Assembly (NCBI GenBank): GCA_019828595.1
Contig: JAHQRK010000011.1
Location: 930,001-994,000, forward strand
Direction of reading: 5' to 3'
DNA length: 64,000 bases
Source: Aphanomyces cochlioides
Lineage: Eukaryota; Oomycota; Saprolegniomycetes; Saprolegniales; Verrucalvaceae
Shown here: one piece after another, positions 20,118 through 30,067 of the stretch
How the letters are laid out: each line of letters starts with the position of its first letter
How positions within the stretch are numbered: position 1 is the first letter of the stretch
Made by a program: the position numbers and the translations under genes
Notes under the pieces: model-generated
Databases searched by the model: none
What the model saw: the letters and a program-made list of their open reading frames with translations, nothing else
What the model was told of the DNA's origin: nothing

Positions 20118-21275
20118 ATGATCATTATTATCAACAAAGGTTGTCTGCCGTCACTCCGTTTGAATGATGCCGAAGCGATGGAGATTATAGCTCAAGTATA
20201 CCGCAAGACGAAGAGCATTCGACAGTTTCTACGAGTAATGCATTGCCTCATGGACAATCACTTGTTTCGCATTCGCATTCTGCCACCAGTCATCTCGTTT
20301 GATAACCCGTTCAGCTTGTATCTCGACGACTCGACTGCAAAGCACAATTATCGATTCACAATCAGTGAGATCAAGCTCATTTGCACTGAAATGAATCTTC
20401 CAAACGAGTTGACAACTCCCTCGCAAGATCGTATATCTTGCATTGAGGGTTTTGCAATGGTCTGTCGGCGACTTGCAGAGCCGTGCCGGCTGTATACTGT
20501 GGCAAATGAATTTGGTCGGTCTGTCAGTGCTACATCACGTATCATCAAATTTGTTGTTGAATTACTTTACGCAAAGTACGTGAACATGATGTATCTACAC
20601 ACTGCTTTACTTTCACAACGTGTTAAGATGTACGCAGACGTCATTTTTGCAAAAGGTGCGCCGATCAAGACTTGTCTGGGCTTTGTGGATGGAACCAAGC
20701 ATTATATTAGTCGTCCTGGTCCAAGACATAGTCGAGAAAAGCACCAGCATGAAAATCTCCAACGGGCTTGCTACAACGGCCATCCACGGCGACACTGTTT
20801 GAATTGGCAGGCTGTGACAGCGCCTGATGGTTTAATTATCTCTATGTTTGGTCCTGTTGAAGGACGCCGACACGACTCTACTGTAATGGTTATGAGTAAA
20901 TTACTGAATGCTTTAGAGTTATTGCCCGAGCTAAATGGCCATGTTCTTTACGGGGATCCAGCTTATGGATTGCGTGATTATCTTTGTTGTCCTTTCCCCA
21001 ATCCACAAGACGGATCCGACGAAGCCGAGTTCAACCGTTTGATGAGTAGTGTCCGAGAGGCAGTCGAATGGAATTTCGGCTTGATCAAATGCCTATGGCC
21101 ATGCATGGACTACCACAAGAAGCAAAAGCTGCGTCAAGCGCCAATCAGAAAATTCTGGCTTGTTGCTGCGCTCTTGACGAACTGTCATACTTGCATCCAG
21201 CCCCACGGCAACCAGATATCGATGTTCTTCAACTGCTCACCACCATGTCTTCATGATCTTCTTCAAACGCAATAA
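20118..21275 (+). CDS. PIF/Harbinger-type DDE transposase (HARBI1-like)
   Basis: The frame gives 385 residues. The DDE-superfamily-4 layout is clear: D191 in GFVDGTKHYI, D280 in YGDPAYGL and E317 in REAVEWNFGLIK. Between them, NWQAVTAPDGLI and the GPVEGRRHDS motif are typical of HARBI1-like nucleases. The N-terminal region carries a helix-turn-helix-like stretch (EFGRSVSATSRII). The catalytic acids and frame are intact. It lies 177 nt after the tyrosine recombinase on the same strand. A CGGATAATTATCCG palindrome lies about 60 nt upstream of the ATG. Harbinger elements normally leave 3-bp duplications and carry a Myb-like partner. The partner is present (next gene), but 3-bp-type ends were not found. 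Confidence 0.88.
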   Translation: MIIIINKGCLPSLRLNDAEAMEIIAQVYRKTKSIRQFLRVMHCLMDNHLFRIRILPPVISFDNPFSLYLDDSTAKHNYRFTISEIKLICTEMNLPNELTTPSQDRISCIEGFAMVCRRLAEPCRLYTVANEFGRSVSATSRIIKFVVELLYAKYVNMMYLHTALLSQRVKMYADVIFAKGAPIKTCLGFVDGTKHYISRPGPRHSREKHQHENLQRACYNGHPRRHCLNWQAVTAPDGLIISMFGPVEGRRHDSTVMVMSKLLNALELLPELNGHVLYGDPAYGLRDYLCCPFPNPQDGSDEAEFNRLMSSVREAVEWNFGLIKCLWPCMDYHKKQKLRQAPIRKFWLVAALLTNCHTCIQPHGNQISMFFNCSPPCLHDLLQTQ

Positions 21276-21384
21276 TTCAATTTGATCACTTTCACTTTTT
21301 TATTACTTACTGCAAGGTATTTTTATTATTGTCCTCTGAATTTTAATATCATTATATATTAATGATTTACTATATAAAGTTTTA

Positions 21385-22216
21385 TCATTTGAAAAAATAT
21401 TTTACTCTTTTTATATTTTTTTTATAAAATCGGAAAAGTCTAATCGCGCCTGCTGGCCATTGCCTCAAGCATGCCATCAACGCGGCGTGTCTTTTGCGGC
21501 TCTGCCTGGCCTCTTCTCGGTCAAACTCAAGTCGCTCGCGTTGTATTTTGGCGTTGTCGTTGTCATTTTCCGTCATTGCGTTCAAGCCAGCTACTATTGT
21601 TGTCATCAAAGTATCAAGTCCCTCACGACGCGTTTTCCGCTTTTTCTGGACACGACCCTCGGTTTTGTTCTTCCGCTTCAAGGGCCCCTTGTTGGCAGTA
21701 ATCTCGACATCACTGTGTCTTCGTCATCGTCATCATTGCCGTTGTTGCTGATACTGTTCAGTGCAAGCTTTCGTACAATGTCGCCGGAGCTGACCAGCCC
21801 TTCTTTTTTTTGGTTTCCATGTCTGCGCGCACATCTGCGCTTTGTTCATAGTCGTCCATGCGCGAAACAACGTCTGTAATTAGTTTGCGGCGTTCGTCGT
21901 ACTCCTCGTTTGTTCCCGACTTTCGCAAACATTCCATTTCACCCTTCTTGTAGCTAGAAACAATTGTTTCAAAGCGTTTTCTTATGACTTTGCCGTCTTT
22001 CTGCACACCAAATCCTCGTGTCTTGGACAGTTTGTCAGCGAGAGAGTTCCAAGTCTTGCTTGTGTCATTTCGCTTGCACGTCCACGGTTCAGAGAACACA
22101 ATTTCATTCAACATGATGATGTCATCGCAAACAGCCATCGACTTGCGCTGTGGAGGGGTCACGCTGAAGGGAGATTCTCCTTCAAACTCTACATCATTCG
22201 AAGAGGGATTCTGCAT
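21385..22216 (-). CDS. Myb/SANT-like DNA-binding protein, Harbinger partner (frame break unresolved)
   Basis: The first part (21758-22216, 152 residues from MQNPSSNDVEFEG) has a trihelix/Myb-like region with spaced tryptophans: FSEPWTCK, TSKTWNSLADKLSK and RKRFETIVSSYKKG. The second part (21385 to about 21681) reads KRKNKTEGRVQKKRKTRRE, a basic nuclear-type stretch, followed by a coiled helix (AKIQRERLEFDREEARQ). Between them, an acidic run in a third frame (NNGNDDDDEDTV) suggests one protein whose joints I could not resolve with normal-length GT-AG introns. The gene is convergent with the transposase, as in many PIF/Harbinger elements, where the Myb-like protein carries the transposase to the DNA ends. 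Confidence 0.55.
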
Positions 22217-22472
22217 CGTTGACGATTTCTAAATGGGTGGTTCTCATCGCCAGTGTGATTACACACATTCATCCGTGAATTGCATGCATTCAACACTACC
22301 CCAAATGGAAAATCATTTTCCCGTTTCATGCCCTCAAACGGAAAACCATTATCCCTTTTCCTATCAACTCTCGACAGTTTTCCATTTCAATATTAATTTC
22401 AAGAGGTAATCTGAAATGGAAAAAGGAAAAATGCTTGCCGATTGAGCCAAAACCGCCATTTTGCCCACCCTA

Positions 22473-22480
22473 CTAAATAG
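22473..22480. repeat. Right 8-bp target-site duplication
   Basis: CTAAATAG is an exact copy of 16966-16973, directly outside the right inverted repeat. Confidence 0.8.
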
Positions 22481-22776
22481 TGAGATGGGCTGGAAATGTA
22501 TCGATTTTTTTAATCGATTTCCAAATCTCGCAGCCAATCAGAATCGAGTATTTACCTATTTCACGCAAAATACACCCAAACACACCCTAACTCACATACA
22601 ATTAATTTGGCCAATATTCGGTTGAACTTGGTTTCAGTATGATCAAATCGATTTGGAAATGCATTTGATTTTTGGTCAAAAATACAAAATAGACTGAAAT
22701 TGACAATATCTGACGATATTTTGCGATATAAATGGGCAAATTGCCTTCTCGATGTGGTTTGAATATGACATAGCTA
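22481..22776. other. AT-rich spacer between two elements
   Basis: I see no gene, RNA or repeat here. The sequence is AT-rich with a few short repeated words such as CGATTT. Confidence 0.4.
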
Positions 22777-23249
22777 CAGTGCTCCCTCAGTTTTTGCTCC
22801 TGACCGAAAATATAAATTCTAAAAGGTTATATTTGAAGTTGAAACATGCAGTTATAGAGTTACTTTGCGGTCCATTGAAACACATCAGTTCAAGAGCTCG
22901 TGCAACCAATGCCCAGGCGTAATTGTGGGAACGACCGCCTGAACGATGGACCTTGTACGAGGGGTGATGCCCATATGCCCCCAGCAGTTTCGAATAGTCG
23001 CATCCGTAACGTCGTTCCAAGCTCCTGTTGACCATTCCATCGCCGTCAAGACATCAACCGCAAAGCTGTTCCTCGCCTCGACGTTCTCGTTCTTCTCGAT
23101 CACGTTGATCGCATGGTCCATGCACAATAGACCATTGAATTCAAATTTTGAATCGACTTCAAATGCATCATGAAATTTTATATGAATATAAAGTTTAGTT
23201 TATACAGGAATATTCATTTATAAGGGGAGCAAAAACTGAGGGAGCACTG
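22777..23249 (-). mobile_element. 473-bp deletion derivative of a pogo/Tigger-like transposon
   Basis: The ends are exact 24-bp inverted repeats at 22777-22800 (begins CAGTGCTCCC) and 23226-23249, with TA on both sides (22775-22776, 23250-23251). This is the rule for Tc1/mariner/pogo elements. On the minus strand, 22885-23127 codes a remnant resembling the end of a DDE_1 transposase (LTAMEWSTGAWNDVTDATIR, then NCWGHMGI), a pattern found near the end of Tigger-like proteins. The catalytic part is gone, so the copy needs a transposase from elsewhere. Confidence 0.82.
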
Positions 23250-23251
23250 TA

Positions 23252-24071
23252 CTGTACTGGTGTTGCTTCCCACAATATTTGGTCAAAGCTTTGTGTAATG
23301 CTTACAATACCATTCCATATGGTTACATGCAAAGTCGGTAGCGCCGCTCTTTTCGTGGTGAAATCGCCTCAATGTGTAGGAGTGTATCAGTCATAGCAGC
23401 TTGTTTTGATTCGCCGAAACAGTGGAATTTCGCAGATACAATTTATTTTTGACAAATCACAATTGTTGACATTTTATGACCAAAAAACGAGTCGAAAATC
23501 AGAATTTGATGCAAATTTGCATATACAGCTGTATAAGCTGGGTCAATATAAAACTCAGTTCTCGACGTGAGCCAAAGGGCACCCATGTCTGTTGAACATT
23601 ACAGGCACAAACGGATATGCGAACACATCTTTTTAACTGACTGTTGTCAGAAAACACCGTAATGAGATTGAGATATGCCCAAACGTGGTCAAAACAACAG
23701 CCAACTTGTCTACTGCCAAGGGTTGTCGACGAAAACAAACCTCGGAATTGGGCAGATTTTCAAACCATCCGAGTTGGTAGGTATGCGACGTGGTCAAAAA
23801 TAGAGATATCCCAAGCAGCCTCATACGAGGTGATACGATTGATCGGATATGCCATCCAGCTTGCAAGCTTACCAAGCTTACACGAACGTGTGAGTACACA
23901 CAATGCTGAAGCTTGGATGTGGATGGAAGTTCACTGGTCCCTCAATGAAGGCAAGATATTATATTGTAGAGGTTTTCGCATTACTGCACGAAAGTCATCT
24001 TTTCAAGTTTGACATGTGCGCTCTGATTGGCTGTTTCAAATGAGTGTGGACTTTGATTGGTTCGCTCAAAA
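23252..24071. other. Intergenic, no supported gene
   Basis: Open frames on both strands around 23499-24012 have no recognisable motif and overlap each other. I treat them as chance. The last 70 nt before 24072 are presumably the leader of the first cyclase gene. Confidence 0.4.
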
Positions 24072-26111
24072 ATGCGAGCGATGCCTCTACTCGACGAAGC
24101 TCGACGATTGCGGCGCATGGGCTTCCAGAACAACTACGGCTTCCCGATATGGAGCCTCATCTATGCGATCGTGTTCTCTTTCTCGTTCTTGGCAGCTGTG
24201 ATTGCAACGATTAGTCTGCGGAGGTCAACCAAGTCCGTCTCGTCTTGTGTCGTCTATTCGATGTTGTGGTTTTTCATCTGGAAGTCCATCTACTCCGGCA
24301 GCCGCATTGCCATGATTGCGATTTGCATCAACGAATACATGAAGGGAAACTCATCGTGGCTGATTCTCGATGCCGACCACGATATCGGTGGGTTCCGCCT
24401 CCTGGGCTACGAAAAAGACCCCAAGAACAATGATTTACAACTGCCTCCTGTACACGCTCGGGTGGCACTCTTTGCAGGAGACGCTGCACTCCTCTCCTGT
24501 TGTCTCTGGATGCTCGTCCTCGTCATGGAACTACTTCGCTTGGTGGTATGCCAGAGGAAAGACTCGTTTGATTCCTGACTGCATGAATAGAAGAGAACCA
24601 TGGATCGAGGATCGGTCGCTGAGAAGCGTCTATGGTACATCTACCTCTTCTCGAATGTCATGATCATCCTGGCGTATTTTACAGTACGATTGGATTGCTA
24701 TCCCTTGACTCATCTGAAATGCGTAGATTCTCGTGATTTTTTCGTACCATCAAGGCACATCAGGGACAACTAAAGAAAAAGGAGCCGAGTTGTCATTCTT
24801 CTCGGACCGATTCCGCGTCATTTTGATCTCCGCTGCAACTGTTCAGTCTCTAGTGATTTTCGTCGTTGGTTTTGCGTACGTCCAACCTTCATTTTTCATT
24901 TTTCAACGTTTGTTGTAGCGTCTTTTACTTGAATCGCACTGGGCTCAATCTTGAGAGCGTTGAATGCCGCGTGGTGAAATCACCGCTCTACAAACGCCTC
25001 AAGCGTATTCTGTACGAAGGTCTATGTCCTTGTCATGCGGGCTCATTTTGTCGTGACTAGGATTGTCTACGTTGTGTGCGCAGTGCCGTTTTTGACATGC
25101 AGTTGGGTTGTTGTCGCTCATGGCTATGAATACTTGAAGATTATTCCAGACGTTGTGACGGAGCTGTCGACTATCTTGTATGCTACATCTGGTCTTGCTC
25201 TCGCCGTTATCTTGGCTGCAAGCCAGCAGTGCGTGCTCTCGTGGTGTCGTGTCTCAGAAGCAGTTCTTCTCGAGATTGAAGCCAACGAAGCCCCGTTGGA
25301 TTTCCCAGCCTTCGTCAACACCGACATAGAGTCATCAAGCGCATTGTGGGGTCATCTTGGCAACGTCATGCACGATGCTCAAGATATTCACGACACTCTA
25401 CTGCGCGAGTTACTAGTGCCTCATCACGGGTACGAAATTACAACTGCTGGCGATTCGTTCCAACTCGCTTTTCACAACATTGCGGACGCAGTCGCTTATT
25501 GCCTCGACGTGCAAGAACAACTCTTGCTCCAGCCATGGCCCGCTGCCTTTGTCGACAGCCACATGCCAGGCAGTGCTACTATCTTGGCACCAAGGTTGAA
25601 TGTTCTCAAGCGACAGAAGGCTATCTTTCACGGCCTACGAGTTCGTATGGGCATCCACGCATCGACACCTGCTGAAGGCGAACTTTTCCATGAAGTCCAC
25701 CCCGTCACTGGTCGCATCATGTATGCTGGTTTGTCCGAATTGATCGGTCGCGAAGTGAGCGATTTGGGCCAAGGTGGTCAGATCATCGTCACAGCACCAA
25801 TTGTGCGCTGGTTGCGTGCCAACATGTCCAAGAACACAGCGTGGGCGAAAGCTCATCCGATCGTGATGCAAGAGCTCGGTGCGTCAGTTGCTCATTTCTC
25901 CATCATTGCTGAAATGAATTATCTACTAGGTGTGTATCGCGTTGCAGATCTCAAGATCGACTTGGGCATCGCGCAAGTCGTGCCACTCAGTCTTGCGGAG
26001 CGGATCGATATGCTGCCGCCTCTGTCGCGAATCCAACGAACGATCTCGTATGCCCCACGGCTGAGCAACAATTATGATTTATTGATCTCCCCCAAGGAGC
26101 ATTGTGTATAG
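24072..26111 (+). CDS. Membrane class III adenylate/guanylate cyclase, paralogue A
   Basis: Exons are 24072-24545, 24591-24683, 24727-24875, 24919-25011, 25061-25878 and 25930-26111, giving 602 residues. The N-terminal half has about six or seven hydrophobic helices (PIWSLIYAIVFSFSFLAAVI is the first). The cyclase domain follows on the C-terminal side. Metal-binding aspartates are D358 (NTDIESSSALW) and D401 (TTAGDSFQ), 43 residues apart as in active cyclases. VRMGIHAS and GQIIVTAP mark later strands. Where most class III enzymes have N-x-x-x-R for the transition state, this protein has E496-L-I-G-R500, so the Asn is replaced by Glu. Substrate and activity are therefore uncertain. The last intron (51 nt) is in frame without a stop. 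Paralogue B lies 316 nt downstream. Confidence 0.85.
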
Positions 26112-26427
26112 TAATTTAAGCCACGCATGGCACATTGTACGATAAGTAACAAGTCTTCCTGACCAGAATCTTTTGAGCTCTGAGTACAATGTATCTGAAC
26201 TTCAGATACATTGGACGATTTCATATTCTGAAGTAGGTAGTTGGAAGTCCTCTCAACAGAGTCGAGTTTGACACTCACACCCACGCTACTCACAGTCGTT
26301 TCTTGTCCTATTTTGGTCCAAAACAGTTATTTTTCGTCAAATTTCACCAAATTTTGACCTTATTTTCACAATATTTTTGTAATTTTGGCAGTATTTTTTC
26401 GAGCGTGTAGAAAAGTCGATTTATGCC
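26112..26427. other. Spacer between the two cyclase genes
   Basis: This spacer holds a perfect palindrome (listed separately) and an AT-rich part with repeated TTTTGG/ATTTT words just before the next ATG. I see no gene. Confidence 0.5.
26187..26213. repeat. 27-bp palindrome between the cyclase paralogues
   Basis: CAATGTATCTGAA (26187-26199) is followed by a single C and then its exact reverse complement (26201-26213). It begins 76 nt after the stop codon of paralogue A. It could be a binding site for a dimeric factor, a transcript hairpin, or a scar of an element; the sequence does not tell. Confidence 0.6.
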
Positions 26428-28415
26428 ATGGCGGACGATGCAATGCCGCCGGATTATGGCTTCCCAAAGTGGGTCTGCGTGTTCACTGTCGTCATGGGAA
26501 TATCGCTCTTGGCATCGTCCGTAGCATCGTGGACTCTCTACAAGTACACCAAGGTCGTCACGTCCTGCGTATGCTACGCGATGCTCAGCTTCTTCGTGTG
26601 GAAGACCATCTATTCTCTCTTCCGCGTGATCGTGCTCGTCTTTGTCATGCACCAATATAAACTGCGCCAGTCGGATTGGCTTACTCTCGACGAAAACCAC
26701 GATGTTGGGGGATTTCGAGTCATAGGATACCCGGATCCACTTCATCCTGACCAGAAACAACCGCCATACTATGTGAAGGTCCCCCTGTACATAGGAGACA
26801 CTGCGATGCTTTCAAGCGCATTTTGGATGCTTGTGCTCGTGATCGAACTACTTCGACTGGCAGTACGCATCATCTACCTCGATTTGCTTAACCATTCTTG
26901 TGTGTAGAGACGGACGGTTGACCGAGGATCCAAGGCCGAGAAAAAATTCCTTCGAATGTATATCTGTTTTAATTTCGCGATTCTGGTTGCCTACTTGTTG
27001 GTATGCTACGCCTGTGTCAACTGTCATGCTAAACGCTGATTAGGGAAGCTTCAGCCCGTCAATACTGTCCGAAGGCAAGAATGGATCGCAATTCCATGCA
27101 TCACGATTTCAAATGGTTTTGATTGCGTCGTGTGCCGCTCAAACAATTGTCATATTTCTCGTCGGCGCTGCGTAAGCTCGCATGTATTCACTCTTCCTTC
27201 TCATTTTTTCTCTAGTGTTATTTACCTCAACTGCGCTGGACTCAAGTTTGAAAGCGTCGAGTGCCGCGTGGTGCAAAAGCCACTTTACGTTCGCCTCAAG
27301 CGCATCTTGTAACTTTTTGATCAAGCAGAGAACCTATGACTGACCAATTTTTTCTGTAGTTTGATTTATCTCGTGACAGCTCTCCCATTTATCGTTGTCG
27401 GTTGGGTCTTGGCTGTGAATCCCAAGACTGTTTTGCTATGGATCAAGGACATTCCCAACGAAATACTTGTTTTGTCGAATGTCCTCTTCGCCGCTTCTCC
27501 CTGTGCTTTTGCCTTCGTCCTTGTGGCAAACCAGAAATGCATGCTCTCGTGGTGCATGGTCTCAGACGACGCCGTGCTACTCGAGATCGAAGCCAATGAA
27601 GCGCCGAGGGACTTTCCCGTCTTTGTCAACACGGACATTGAATCATCCAGTGCATTATGGAGCTACCTCGGGAATCTTATGCATGATGCTCAAGACCTCC
27701 ACGATAATCTCCTCCGAAGGTTGCTCGTTCCTCACCACGGCTACGAAATTACGACTGCTGGTGATTCGTTCCAGCTCGCCTTCCATAATATTGCTGACGC
27801 CGTTGCGTACTGCCTTGACGTCCAAGAACAACTCCTACTTGAGCCTTGGCCTACTGCATTTGTTGAGAGCAATATGCCAGGCAGTGCCACTATCATGGCT
27901 CCAAAATCCAATGTGCTCAAGCGAACCAAAACACTTTTTCATGGCGTACGCGTACGCATGGGCATCCACGCTTCCGACGCTGCTGAAGGCGCCTTGGTCA
28001 ACTCAGTGCATCCCATTACAGGCCGTGTTATGTACGTCGGTTTGTCGGAATTGATCGGTCGCGAAGTGAGTGATTTGGGTCACGGAGGCCAGATCATTGT
28101 CACAGCGCCAGTCTTACGTTGGCTACGAGAAAACATGGAGAGTAACTCCACATGGGCGATCGAACATCCATGTGTCTTCCATGAACTCGGTATTTCCTCT
28201 CATTGGAAATCTAAATTGACTATCCTGTAGGTGTGTATCATATTTCCGACTTGAAGATCGACCTTGGCATTGCACATATCGTCCCAATGTCTCTGAAAGA
28301 ACGAGCAGACATATTTGGGCCTATTGACAGTATTCAACGGACGGTCGGATACTCGGGTCGGCTCAGCAACAATTACGAATTGCTCTTCTCGCCCAAAGTC
28401 TCTCATTTTGTTTGA
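26428..28415 (+). CDS. Membrane class III adenylate/guanylate cyclase, paralogue B
   Basis: Exons are 26428-26862, 26908-27000, 27044-27171, 27216-27308, 27360-28189 and 28231-28415, giving 587 residues. Intron positions and phases match paralogue A, and exons 2 and 4 are 93 nt in both, so the pair arose by tandem duplication. The cyclase core keeps NTDIESSSALW, TTAGDSFQ and VRMGIHAS, and also the SELIGREVSDLG block with Glu in place of the usual Asn. The membrane half has diverged more than the catalytic half. In this copy the last intron contains a stop, so splicing is required. The 5' ATG is set by MADDAMPPDYGFP. Another ATG 4 nt upstream is out of frame. Confidence 0.86.
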
Positions 28416-28523
28416 CGACTGAGAGAACTTCTGCCGCCAATTTTTCCTGTAAATTATCTCGCCCCAACACGTAATTATTCTTATTTGCAGCCACATTTGT
28501 CAAGGCTTATTCATCTCCATACT

Positions 28524-30067
28524 CTACTGGGTCGCCGTGGGGCTCACGTACGAGGCTACGGCAGCAGCAATTTGCTTACGAGCCCACACGAGATGGCCCG
28601 AGTCAGTCGTCGAGTTGCGAGCGTGCATGTCGGCGCAATGAGCAGTTCCTTCAATAAAGATCGGATGTGAGGACGACGTCGCAAGCTTCGTCGAGTTTTG
28701 AACCGCGAGAGCGTGCCACGGGTCAATTGTACCGCTTGAAAAGACGACGTTGTCGACAGTGATACCGAGCGAGCCGTAATAGACATTGGTGCGGTCTGTG
28801 TCTGGATCGACTTTGATGTTAAAAACACGCTTGCACAATTCGAGGACGTTTTGAAGCGACTGTGTGGCGAGCGCTGCAAATGGAGAGGCCGAGCTGGTGG
28901 TTGTCTGGAAATAGCCAAACTCATTGCAAGTTTGGTAGAACCACTGCCGCGAGCTGGATTGTCCGTCGAAAGCAGTCTGGGACAAAACTTCGACTGTGCC
29001 GTTGGGTGAGCCTTGGAACGTTGAATCGAGGCAGGATTTCTTGCTTTGGGCTTTCACAAATGTCTGGAGTTGCGTGAGTGGTGGTGTGTTCTCGGAGGCA
29101 AAGATGCCACACACATCCGACAACGTAAGTGTCCGCCATAGAGTTGATTGTATTGAGAAACGTCTTGGAAGAGTCCCATGATCGAGCTTTCAAACACCGA
29201 CGCATCGAATTCGTTGTGCATGGGAGCACAGGGATTGAATAGCGAAGAAAGAGTCGCCTGGGCGGATGCACTCGTATCAATGACGAGGGCGTGCAACGCT
29301 TGGATGGCCTTCTCCACAGCTCGGTAGCATGCGCCTCCACCAAAGTAACGTAGTCCCGACCCAACAACTTCCATGTACTCTGCAAAGTTCTCCTTCGCGT
29401 ACAAAGGAGCAGAACTCGCAACACTGCCTTCCACCAAGTGGGGATATTTGAGCTTAAACCACGCAGCCAAAGCACCAGGATAGCTTCCACCAAAGGCCAC
29501 CCACTTGCTTCGTTTGAGACCATACGTGCTCGTCAAGTACGTATGGATACGCGCCAGGTCGAAGAGCGCTTGTTGACTAGACAGGTAGCGCAGATTCTCG
29601 TTCGACATGTCGGGGGTAGGATACGACGTGCCGTAGTAGCGGTGCTCTACGGCAACAAGGTGTGCTCGGTGCTGCTGGGCCAGTTCATGGATGTAATTTT
29701 TCTTGGTGAGTGTGCTAGCCGTGAGAGGTCCTTCGCCGCCGATGTATAGGAACACTGGAAAGCCTTCCCCAGCCCAGAACTCGTCGTTGACAAAGTAGCG
29801 CTGGTTCCAATATTGCACAGCCGAGACGGGTGCGTAGTGATCCACGACAGCGCGAGTGTAGTTGTGTTCAGTCACAGCGGCGGCATCCCCTTGACCAGCA
29901 GCAATTGTTGGATCAAACTGGATGTGGTGCTGATGGCCACGAAAGTCATCGAGACGATGGCGTTGGCTAAACGTGCGCACAGACGACGCGGTGGCCGCAA
30001 GGACCAGAAGCAACCAGTGGACGACGCGGTGAGAGGTCATAGGAAAAGTGAGGTTCATGGAAGTCAT
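28524..30067 (-). CDS. Secreted S28 serine carboxypeptidase (prolyl carboxypeptidase-like), frame broken once
   Basis: Proteases of this family cut after proline near peptide ends in the lysosome or outside the cell. The N-terminus carries a signal peptide (VVHWLLLVLAATASS). Family blocks follow: FLYIGGEGPL, VEHRYYGTSYP and SSQQALFDLA. The active serine S195 lies in GGSYPGA. The Asp is in SSGTIDPWHAL (codon at 28722-28724) and the His in EGTAHCADM (28638-28640), so the triad is complete. The 5' part reads in one frame to about 29125 (SQYNQLYGGHL) and the family continues in another (TLSDVCGIFASE). No intron with GT-AG fits, so one base seems gained or lost around 29122-29138. That is either a sequencing error or a recent mutation. 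Length would be about 513 residues, normal for the family. Confidence 0.82.

Larger units (their letters stand above)
16974..22472. mobile_element. 5.5-kb composite element with hAT-type ends
   Basis: The ends are exact 12-bp inverted repeats, TAGGGTGGGCAA at 16974-16985 and its reverse complement at 22461-22472. They are flanked by an 8-bp duplication that fits the hAT pattern. Near-terminal repeats include CTCTG[AG]AGGGAGTA twice (about 16990-17018) on the left and several TTTCC[CA]-type motifs at both ends. Four ORFs lie inside: a BED zinc finger (17195-17371, +), a tyrosine recombinase (17860-19941, +), a PIF/Harbinger-type transposase (20118-21275, +) and a Myb-like gene (21385-22216, -). 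A full hAT transposase with its C-terminal dimerisation domain is missing. The element is therefore either a hAT carrier that captured other transposon genes or a nest of insertions. I found no separate ends for the inner parts. Confidence 0.75.

Noticed and set aside
23499..24012. Overlapping open frames on both strands before the first cyclase
   Set aside because: Neither has recognisable motifs, and the two overlap antisense. They are likely chance.
25124..25871. Minus-strand open frames inside the cyclase genes
   Set aside because: They are antisense shadows of conserved catalytic exons.
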